A stretch of DNA of 5,717 nucleotides. Origin: RGIG8700 sp964568815. GTDB lineage: Bacteria; Bacillota; Clostridia; RGIG6154. Made by a program: the position numbers and the translations under genes. Below are positions 1-4,194 of this stretch, piece after piece (the first letter of the stretch is position 1; the number at the start of each line of letters is the position of its first letter). The notes beneath the pieces are model-generated. The model was not told the origin of the DNA, did no database searches, and was given only the letters and a program-made list of their open reading frames with translations. The stretch covers positions 1-5,717 of the forward strand of contig CAZMRY010000086.1 of the NCBI GenBank assembly GCA_964568815.1. The letters run 5' to 3'.

Positions 1-1
1 T

Positions 2-38
2 AAAAACGGAGTTTACCCAAATGGGTAACTCCGTTTTT
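2..38 (-). terminator. Intrinsic terminator of tRNA-Arg, potentially bidirectional
   Basis: The arms AAAAACGGAGTT-ACCC (2-18, with one bulged T) and GGGT-AACTCCGTTTTT (23-38) form a long hairpin with a four-base loop. The stem is flanked by A-runs on one side and T-runs on the other, so it can end transcription from either strand. On the minus strand it begins immediately at the CCA end of the tRNA, with the last base of the CCA shared with the hairpin base. It is also the first terminator-like structure downstream of ribU. Confidence 0.85.
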
Positions 39-114
39 GGCGCACCAAAAGGGATTCGAACCCCCGACCTGCGGTTTAGGAAACCGTCGCTCTATCCTGC
101 TGAGCTATTGGTGC
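38..114 (-). tRNA. tRNA-Arg (anticodon CCT), CCA end encoded
   Basis: The minus strand folds as a full cloverleaf. The acceptor GCACCAA (114-108) pairs with TTGGTGC (48-42), and the discriminator is G (41) followed by an encoded CCA (40-38). The D-arm is GCTC/GAGC, and the T-arm GGGGG-TTCGAAT-CCCTT closes with two G-U pairs. The anticodon arm is ACGGT-TTCCTAA-ACCGC, which places CCT at positions 34-36 and so reads the rare arginine codon AGG. The outermost anticodon-stem pair is an A-C mismatch. The tRNA has its own consensus promoter between it and ribU and a terminator directly after it, so it looks like an independent one-tRNA unit. Confidence 0.95.
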
Positions 115-129
115 AAGAAAACAACAATT

Positions 130-158
130 ATTTTAACTTTAATATGTGTTTTTGTCAA
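130..158 (-). promoter_or_regulatory. Sigma-A type promoter for tRNA-Arg
   Basis: On the minus strand a perfect -35 TTGACA (158-153) is separated by exactly 17 bases from -10 TAAAAT (135-130). The expected start is near 123, about nine bases before the mature tRNA 5' end at 114. It lies just after the ribU stop codon, with the -35 beginning three bases beyond the ribU coding sequence. Confidence 0.8.
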
Positions 159-160
159 GA

Positions 161-748
161 TTAATATTTTCCCTTAACAACAGGAGATATTTTTTTATAC
201 ACAATAATTGTAACTATTGAAATTATGATGTCTTTAACAAAGGTAAGTGGCAGATTGAACACAAGCAGACCTTTGATAAGGGTGTCAGCCCATGGGCAGA
301 TTGCTGAATACATACCAATTATTACATCATATGGCATCATAACCGCAGCATAGAAAGGATATGTAATATAAAGGTTTACGAAAAAGCTTATAATACTTGC
401 AAGAACAGTACCCATAAGGCAACCTAAAAGGGCAATTGTCTTGGTTTTGTTTTTCTTATATACAAATCCTGCCACGAATACAAATATTGCACCAATTATA
501 AAGTTCGCAAGCTCACCTACGCCTCCTGTTGCAGAGGTTGTAAGACAAACAAGGTTCTTTAAAAGGCACACAAGCACACCCCACCATGGACCTAAAACAA
601 ATGCTGCAATAAGTGCAGGCAGTTCGCCGAAATCCACCTTTAAATACGGAGGGAGAAAGGGAAGTGCAAATTCAAAAAAGAACATAAGTATAACTGCTAT
701 TGCGGAGAACATTGCACAGGCGATCCATTTTCTTAAATTACTTTTCAT
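161..748 (-). CDS. ribU: Riboflavin ECF transporter S-component RibU
   Basis: This gene encodes a 195-residue integral membrane protein, the size usual for RibU (FmnP, COG3601), with about six hydrophobic segments. Family landmarks are PPYLKVDFGELPALIAAFVLGP (33-54, the loop and helix after TM1), the VCLLKNL segment (60-66), GVGELANFIIG (76-86) and the C-terminal FNLPLTFVKDIIIS segment (164-177) ending in basic residues. RibU binds riboflavin and works with the shared EcfAA'T energizing module, which is not in this window. I chose the ATG at 748 because GAAAGGA (763-757) stands eight bases before it. An in-frame ATG at 826 would put 26 extra residues inside the riboswitch and terminator and has no ribosome binding site. 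The FMN riboswitch directly upstream independently supports the assignment. No terminator separates it from the tRNA. Confidence 0.95.
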   Translation of the reverse strand: MKSNLRKWIACAMFSAIAVILMFFFEFALPFLPPYLKVDFGELPALIAAFVLGPWWGVLVCLLKNLVCLTTSATGGVGELANFIIGAIFVFVAGFVYKKNKTKTIALLGCLMGTVLASIISFFVNLYITYPFYAAVMMPYDVIIGMYSAICPWADTLIKGLLVFNLPLTFVKDIIISIVTIIVYKKISPVVKGKY

Positions 749-765
749 AATAATTATCCTTTCGT

Positions 766-799
766 AAAAAAAGCATATGCCAAAGTACAGGGCATATGC
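766..799 (-). terminator. Riboswitch-controlled intrinsic terminator before ribU
   Basis: On the minus strand GCATATGCC (799-791) pairs perfectly with GGCATATGC (781-773) across a nine-base loop, followed at once by seven T (772-766). It sits between the FMN aptamer and the ribU ribosome binding site, the normal place for the expression platform of a transcription-terminating FMN riboswitch. The antiterminator is not obvious. One weak candidate is GGTATA in the last aptamer hairpin pairing with TATGCC of the terminator's 5' arm. Confidence 0.88.
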
Positions 800-817
800 A
801 AAATTAACATAATGAAT

Positions 818-923
818 TTCTTTCATCCGGACTATACCGTCGGCTTTGGAATTTCACCAAATCAACCATAATGGTTCGTGGGCTTTTACCACCGGTGGGG
901 AATTTCGCCCCGCCCTGAAATAT
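818..923 (-). promoter_or_regulatory. FMN riboswitch (RFN element) controlling ribU
   Basis: The minus strand carries the conserved RFN aptamer. Closing P1 is made by TTTCA (921-917) with TGAAA (825-821). Inside come a GGGG-CGAAATT-CCCC hairpin, the ACCGGTGGTAA segment, AGCCCACGA, a short variable hairpin AACC-ATTAT-GGTT, the TTGG-TGAAATT-CCAA hairpin, and the GAC-GGTATA-GTC hairpin ending in CGGATG. In this family, binding of FMN favours the downstream terminator and lowers expression of riboflavin synthesis or uptake genes, here ribU. The aptamer starts only about 18 bases after the ireB stop. Confidence 0.97.
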
Positions 924-937
924 TTGTATTTTGTTTT

Positions 938-966
938 GATTTATTCACCTAAATAAAATTTAACAA
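938..966 (-). promoter_or_regulatory. Weak candidate promoter for the riboswitch-ribU unit
   Basis: On the minus strand TTGTTA (966-961) and TAAATC (943-938) are 17 bases apart, predicting a start near 931, just ahead of the aptamer. The -35 matches consensus at four of six positions and the -10 at only three. It overlaps the end of ireB. The alternative is that ribU is reached by readthrough from the ireB promoter. I hold this call loosely. Confidence 0.25.
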
Positions 967-1189
967 TTTCCTCTAAAAGCTCATCTCTTTCTAGCTTTCT
1001 TATAAGGCTTCTTGCGTTGTTATGGCTTGTGATGTAAGTCGGGTCACCTGAAAGGAAATAACCAACAATCTGACTCACAGGGCTGTATCCCTTTTCTTTA
1101 AGAGCATTGTAAACGGTGTCCATAATCTCACGGGCATCAGCTTTAGCATCTCGTTCAATATTTAGTTGCATTGTTTCGTTCATATCCAT
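941..1189 (-). CDS. ireB: IreB/ReoM family regulatory phosphoprotein (UPF0297)
   Basis: The gene encodes an 82-residue soluble protein matching the UPF0297 family (IreB of Enterococcus, ReoM of Listeria, YrzL of Bacillus). The diagnostic core runs from YNALKEKGYSPVSQIVGYFLSGDP (27-50) through a segment containing NNAR (57-60) to RKLERDELLEEIVKFYL (64-80). In studied relatives a Thr near the N-terminus is phosphorylated by the PASTA Ser/Thr kinase, linking the protein to MurA turnover and cell-wall stress. Here Thr6 in NETMQLN is the likely equivalent, while the second N-terminal Thr of Enterococcus IreB is replaced by Asn4. The start at 1189 is fixed by AGGAGG seven to eight bases upstream; the longer in-frame ATG at 1222 would translate through that site. 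It has its own promoter, and its usual neighbours alaS and ruvX are absent here. Confidence 0.93.
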   Translation of the reverse strand: MDMNETMQLNIERDAKADAREIMDTVYNALKEKGYSPVSQIVGYFLSGDPTYITSHNNARSLIRKLERDELLEEIVKFYLGE

Positions 1190-1212
1190 CGGTATCCCTC
1201 CTGTCATCTGTA

Positions 1213-1241
1213 AGTATAACATATTATAAAAATAAATGCAA
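1213..1241 (-). promoter_or_regulatory. Promoter of ireB with extended -10
   Basis: On the minus strand -35 TTGCAT (1241-1236) is 17 bases from -10 TATACT (1218-1213), which is preceded by TGT, an extended -10 signature. The start should fall near 1206, giving a short leader with the AGGAGG site. It begins only four bases after the stop codon of the upstream membrane gene. It is nearly identical to the yajC promoter. Confidence 0.7.
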
Positions 1242-1249
1242 TATGTTAT
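1216..1249. repeat. Perfect 10-bp inverted repeat spanning the ireB promoter
   Basis: ATAACATATT (1216-1225) and its exact reverse complement AATATGTTAT (1240-1249) are separated by 14 bases, a centre-to-centre distance of 24. One arm overlaps the -10 element and its extension, the other touches the first bases of the -35 and contains the stop codon of the upstream gene. The placement would suit an operator. It could also be a weak AT-only RNA hairpin at the end of the upstream message, but no T-run follows it. Confidence 0.6.
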
Positions 1250-1632
1250 CTGTGTTTTTTGTATGAAATATTAACAGAAAGAACACCGCCAAGGGCAGAG
1301 CAAACAGCAACAATAAGGAGTTTTAATAAAAACATAAGCTTTAAGCTGAATGAAGGCATAATAATTCCGCCGATGCACATGTAAATACAAAAACACAGTC
1401 CGCAGATAAGCCCTCTTACAAGCCCACCTGAGCTTTTCTTAAATGCAGAAAGAAAACCACCTATAAAAACCGAAAGGTAAAGGCAAATATTTGCCATAAT
1501 CGGAATTAAGTCTTCGCTTATGTTTGTGTATGTAACAAGAATTGCACATATAAGAAGAAAAAGGATACATAAAATTAAAGATATTACTGAGGCTATAAAA
1601 CTGCTTTTGTAATTGTTGTTAAATATATTCAA
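1246..1632 (-). CDS. TIGR04086-type four-helix membrane protein, probable TTG start
   Basis: This is a small membrane protein of about 128 residues with four hydrophobic segments (roughly 11-34, 45-64, 72-92 and 96-119) and a basic tail ending YKKHR. The stretch ILVTYTNISEDLIPI after the first helix and the Gly-rich repeats after helices two and four (IGGFLSA, GGLVRGLICGL, ALGGVLSVN) fit the TIGR04086 family of Clostridia, whose function is unknown and which often lies next to yajC. No catalytic motif is visible. I prefer TTG at 1632 because GAGGGTGA (1644-1637) stands in front of it. The only upstream ATG, at 1668, would make a 140-residue form whose first 12 codons are the hairpin behind yajC and has no ribosome binding site at good spacing. 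The gene has no promoter of its own and depends on readthrough from yajC. Confidence 0.82.
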   Translation of the reverse strand: MNIFNNNYKSSFIASVISLILCILFLLICAILVTYTNISEDLIPIMANICLYLSVFIGGFLSAFKKSSGGLVRGLICGLCFCIYMCIGGIIMPSFSLKLMFLLKLLIVAVCSALGGVLSVNISYKKHR

Positions 1633-1665
1633 AAAATCACCCTCTGCAAAATAATATGCAGAGGG
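1631..1665 (-). terminator. Attenuator-like hairpin after yajC
   Basis: On the minus strand CCCTCTGCA (1665-1657) pairs perfectly with TGCAGAGGG (1648-1640) over an eight-base loop, followed by TGA and six T (1636-1631). It sits eight bases after the yajC stop. The T-run is displaced from the stem by three bases, so termination may be partial. The 3' arm includes the Shine-Dalgarno for the following gene, so the folded hairpin would mask it. Confidence 0.72.
1637..1644 (-). promoter_or_regulatory. Ribosome binding site that decides the TTG start at 1632
   Basis: GAGGGTGA on the minus strand lies four bases before TTG at 1632-1630 (eight bases counting from the GAGG core). It is half inside the 3' arm of the preceding hairpin. 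No comparable site precedes the ATG at 1668. Confidence 0.65.
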
Positions 1666-1673
1666 CATTTTAA

Positions 1674-2081
1674 TTATTCGTTTATCTCTTCTGCTTCTTC
1701 AACAGTTTCAGGTTCTTCAGCATCAGCTTCTTTTACATCAGCAGCCTTGTCTACAGACTTAACCGCCCAGCTGTCCAGTTTAACCTTGTTTTCGCCTAAC
1801 TGGAGAGTTATAACACCGTTCTTTACTGAAAGAACTTTACCGTGGAAACCGCCGATGGTTGTAATCTTATCGCCTTTTTTGATTGAATCAATCATAGCCT
1901 GAGCTTCTTTTTCCTTTTTCTTCTGTGGTCTTATTAAAAGGAAATAGAAAATTGCGATGATAACTACAAAGTAAATTATCATACCCATTGTTCCACCGCC
2001 TGCAGCCGCAGCTTCACCCTCTGCAAGAGCAGGTGTTGCAAATGCTAAAAGCATAGCAAGTATTGAAAGAAATTTTTTCAT
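1674..2081 (-). CDS. yajC: Preprotein translocase subunit YajC
   Basis: The gene encodes 135 residues. YajC associates with SecDF at the SecYEG translocon in the cytoplasmic membrane. The family core is clear: a transmembrane helix (about 32-50) running into LLIRPQKKKEKEAQ (48-61), then SIKKGDKITTIGGFHGKV (66-83) and a small beta-rich domain to about 110. Two additions stand out. Residues 1-20 look like a cleavable signal peptide (MKKFLSILAM, then ALA before EGE), and the C-terminus is a 25-residue acidic tail rich in Glu and Ala. The start at 2081 is set by AGGAGG nine bases upstream; the in-frame ATG at 2138 lies in the promoter. The gene has its own promoter directly behind dnaI and is followed by a hairpin that may attenuate the next gene. 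No secDF, tgt or queA is present here. Confidence 0.95.
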   Translation of the reverse strand: MKKFLSILAMLLAFATPALAEGEAAAAGGGTMGMIIYFVVIIAIFYFLLIRPQKKKEKEAQAMIDSIKKGDKITTIGGFHGKVLSVKNGVITLQLGENKVKLDSWAVKSVDKAADVKEADAEEPETVEEAEEINE

Positions 2082-2109
2082 TTTAACATCCTCCTGTTTC
2101 TTTCTGAAT

Positions 2110-2138
2110 AGCATAACATATTTTGGAAACAAATGCAA
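2110..2138 (-). promoter_or_regulatory. Promoter of yajC with extended -10
   Basis: On the minus strand -35 TTGCAT (2138-2133) and -10 TATGCT (2115-2110) are 17 bases apart, with TGT directly before the -10. It starts within ten bases of the dnaI stop codon, and the leader would be about 20 bases up to the ATG. It matches the ireB promoter at 24 of 29 positions and carries the same 10-mer AATATGTTAT (2122-2113). Confidence 0.7.
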
Positions 2139-2145
2139 GTGAAAC

Positions 2146-3108
2146 TTACATTTTTCTTATATCGTCGCCAATTAAAAGCAGTCTTTTATAGTTGCCCATA
2201 AGTCTTGAACTAATTCTTGCAGAATATATTGTTTCAATATCTTCAAGACTTAAATTGGTGTTAATTATTGTTTTTTTGCCAGAGTTAATTCTTGTGTTTA
2301 TAAGGTCGAACAGAACCTCAGCTGTGTAAGTTGTTACAAGCTCTGTTCCCAAATCATCAATTATTAATAAATCGGAATTGAATATATATTTTATCTGCGC
2401 TTTAACGGCTTCGTCCTGCTCATTTGTGAATTTGTTGGACTCAAACAAGGAAAAAATTCTGTAAGCAGGCTGATAATACACCTTGAAGCCTTTATCTATA
2501 GCCTCTTTCGCGATACAGCTTGAAAGCATTGTTTTTCCAAGGCCGGTACCACCGTACATAAGAAGGTTGTCGCTTTCAAGACTGAATGTGTCTGCATAGT
2601 TTCTGCAATAATTATAAACGACTTCCATTACTTTTCTTGGAGCTAATTCATCCTCGGTGTCTTCGTAATAATCAAGATTGAATGTATCAAAGGATTGCTC
2701 GTCCATAAGTATTGGCAGATTTGCAGCTTTGTATACAAGCTCTTTGTATAAATTTTCCAGACATTCACAGATTTTGCCGTCTGCATAGCCCTCATCTTTA
2801 CACTTCTTACAGCTGAAAATTTCATCAAGATAGTTTGCAGAGTAGCCGTTTTCCACCAGAAGCTCACATTTTTCCATATTGAGCTTTGTAGAGCCTTCTT
2901 TAAACTGCTTCAGAGTATCTTCGGTGTTTTTCTTAGCAAGCATATCTTTGGTAAGGGTGAGTGCGAGAACGGAAATTTCCTTGTCTATTTCAGCTATGCG
3001 TTGAAATTTAGAATATATTTCTTTTTTTCTGTCTTCCTGCACAATTTTATTGTTAAGCTTTCTTGCACTTAAAATATCCTGTGCTTTTTTGAAAAGAGTA
3101 TTATTCAT
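2146..3108 (-). CDS. dnaI: DnaI/DnaC-type replicative helicase loader (AAA+ ATPase)
   Basis: The 320-residue protein is close to DnaI of Bacillus (about 310). An N-terminal helical region (1-95) leads into a cysteine cluster C100-x2-C103 and C114-x-C116, a probable zinc site like that of the DnaI helicase-binding domain. The AAA+ domain follows: Walker A GGTGLGKT (186-193), Walker B LLIIDD (247-252), sensor-1 region TIINTN (280-285) and candidate arginine fingers R298 and R302 in SARISSRL. Proteins of this family load the hexameric replicative helicase onto DNA. The ATG at 3108 shares one base with the stop of the DnaD-domain gene (TAATG) and is preceded by AAAGGA, so the two are translationally coupled. 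Bacillota annotators also call this gene dnaC; the exact partner helicase is not in the window. Confidence 0.93.
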   Translation of the reverse strand: MNNTLFKKAQDILSARKLNNKIVQEDRKKEIYSKFQRIAEIDKEISVLALTLTKDMLAKKNTEDTLKQFKEGSTKLNMEKCELLVENGYSANYLDEIFSCKKCKDEGYADGKICECLENLYKELVYKAANLPILMDEQSFDTFNLDYYEDTEDELAPRKVMEVVYNYCRNYADTFSLESDNLLMYGGTGLGKTMLSSCIAKEAIDKGFKVYYQPAYRIFSLFESNKFTNEQDEAVKAQIKYIFNSDLLIIDDLGTELVTTYTAEVLFDLINTRINSGKKTIINTNLSLEDIETIYSARISSRLMGNYKRLLLIGDDIRKM

Positions 3109-4031
3109 TATTTATTTCCTTTCAAATCTTTCATCATATTTCTCAATGTATCTAATTCTGATGGTAAATTTTTATTTTTTTGTTCAAAATTGTTAAATCC
3201 TGATGGCTTAACTCTCTTGACAGGCGTTTTGACTGATGGCTTTTCGCCTTTGCCCTCTAAAATTGAGTTCATATATGAAAAACTGATTTTGCCTGTAGAG
3301 TCAATGGTTTTTTCATAGGCTTCTTTTATTTGCTCTAATGTATATACATTGTTCCACTTATCGGCAAACTCTTTTTCTTTTTTTGTGAGACTTCTGCCGT
3401 ATATACCAAGAGCGGAGGCGAGAGCTTTGTATCTGGTGTTCTGTTCCTCTAAAATTCTTATGTATTCGTGAGCCTTTTCCAAAGAGCTGATTTCTTTTTC
3501 ATACCAGTCAATGGCTGTTTTTTCAATAAGTGCAACAGATTTTCTTTCAAAGCCCTCAAGATAACCTAGCATTGCAGTCATTACTGACGATGGGAAAGAG
3601 TAATAATGCTTAACATTCATAACAGAGTCTATATCCTTTGGAGAAAGCATTTTACCAAAGCATTTTTCTGCGGCAGTTATAATTTCCTTTGTTTCGCTCT
3701 GAGGTGTACTTAAAACAACTTCGGGGTCAAGAGCAGGTTTTATTATAAATTCAGGTTTTTCGTCTTTATATTTTAAAGTTATAGTATCACCTGAAAATTT
3801 AATAACGCCTTTTTTCTCAAGGCTTGCAAAAACATCTGCAAGTTCAGAAATTGATACAGAAAACTTGTTTGCAATATCTTCAAGCTCTGTATTTTTCTTA
3901 CCCTGACAGAGTATGGAAATGTATAAATATATTTTAAGTTCAACAGGGGAAAATGTATCAAGGGCAGACAAAATAACCTGCTCCTGAAGGACCAAATTTC
4001 CCGAAAATCCCTTGTCAGTTTTGAATTTCAT
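3108..4031 (-). CDS. DnaD-domain primosome/replication initiation protein
   Basis: The 307-residue protein has an N-terminal winged-helix-like region (about 25-90, with FSPVELKIYLYISIL and ELADVFASLEKKGVIKF) and two DnaD/DnaB-II type helical repeats (about 113-190 and 198-262). It ends in a basic linker (261-278) and a short helix ending in KDLKGNK. In DnaD and DnaB of Bacillus such repeats bind DNA and help recruit the DnaI-helicase complex, fitting the coupled loader gene downstream. The signature Y-x3-I-x3-W is split: the first copy reads LIEKTAIDW, keeping only Trp176, and the second reads YMNSILEGK, keeping Tyr253 and Ile257 but not Trp. The start at 4031 has AAGGTGA four bases before it. 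It is the first gene of its operon and is divergent from rny. Whether it is the functional counterpart of DnaD or of DnaB cannot be told from sequence alone. Confidence 0.9.
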   Translation of the reverse strand: MKFKTDKGFSGNLVLQEQVILSALDTFSPVELKIYLYISILCQGKKNTELEDIANKFSVSISELADVFASLEKKGVIKFSGDTITLKYKDEKPEFIIKPALDPEVVLSTPQSETKEIITAAEKCFGKMLSPKDIDSVMNVKHYYSFPSSVMTAMLGYLEGFERKSVALIEKTAIDWYEKEISSLEKAHEYIRILEEQNTRYKALASALGIYGRSLTKKEKEFADKWNNVYTLEQIKEAYEKTIDSTGKISFSYMNSILEGKGEKPSVKTPVKRVKPSGFNNFEQKNKNLPSELDTLRNMMKDLKGNK

Positions 4032-4047
4032 AAAATCACCTTAGTTG

Positions 4048-4056
4048 ATTATAACA
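4048..4056 (-). promoter_or_regulatory. Extended -10 promoter for the dnaD-dnaI operon
   Basis: On the minus strand the exact hexamer TATAAT (4053-4048) is preceded by TGT (4056-4054), a complete extended -10. No convincing -35 lies 16-18 bases upstream; that region is a T-run. The start would be close to 4041, so the mRNA leader is only about ten bases and opens almost on the Shine-Dalgarno AAGGTGA. Confidence 0.65.
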
Positions 4057-4094
4057 CATATTTTAAAAAAAATACAGATGTTTTTCAAAATTCC

Positions 4095-4123
4095 TTGACA
4101 AGATGGTAAAAAAACGATAAAAT
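4095..4123 (+). promoter_or_regulatory. Promoter of rny
   Basis: A perfect -35 TTGACA (4095-4100) is followed after exactly 17 bases by TAAAAT (4118-4123). Two further TATAAT hexamers at 4123-4128 and 4141-4146 have no -35 at suitable distance but could add weaker starts. The predicted leader from about 4130 to the start at 4195 is some 65 bases, AT-rich, with no terminator or known riboswitch. The element is the same TTGACA-17-TAAAAT arrangement as the tRNA-Arg promoter. Confidence 0.8.
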
Positions 4124-4179
4124 ATAATCAGCTTTTTGTGTATAATTAGTTCTTATTGAAATATGATAAATATATTTTT

Positions 4180-4188
4180 AAGGAGGTG
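4180..4188 (+). promoter_or_regulatory. Perfect Shine-Dalgarno of rny, pointing to an ATA start
   Basis: AAGGAGGTG is fully complementary to the 3' end of 16S rRNA. The only in-frame codon at ideal distance is ATA at 4195-4197, six bases after the site. The in-frame GTG at 4186 is part of the site itself, and the next canonical candidate, TTG at 4216, is 27 bases away with no site of its own. Confidence 0.8.
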
Positions 4189-4194
4189 TTTAAT

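Noticed and set aside
441..767. Plus-strand open frame of 108 codons opposite ribU
   Set aside because: It is antisense to a clear RibU protein, has no ribosome binding site, and its composition is what the reverse strand of a membrane gene gives.
749..826. N-terminal extension of ribU to the ATG at 826
   Set aside because: The extra 26 codons lie in the riboswitch expression platform and terminator and have no ribosome binding site; 748 has GAAAGGA at good distance.
1190..1222. Longer ireB start at 1222
   Set aside because: It would translate through the AGGAGG that serves the ATG at 1189 and through the promoter region; the family is about 80-90 residues long.
2643..3961. Minus-strand frames 2643-2867 and 3779-3961 inside dnaI and the dnaD-domain gene
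   Set aside because: They overlap conserved coding sequence on the same strand in another frame and have no ribosome binding site or family resemblance.
4159..4177. AAATAT ... ATATTT hairpin in the rny leader
   Set aside because: Six A-T pairs only; too weak to call a structure in such AT-rich DNA.
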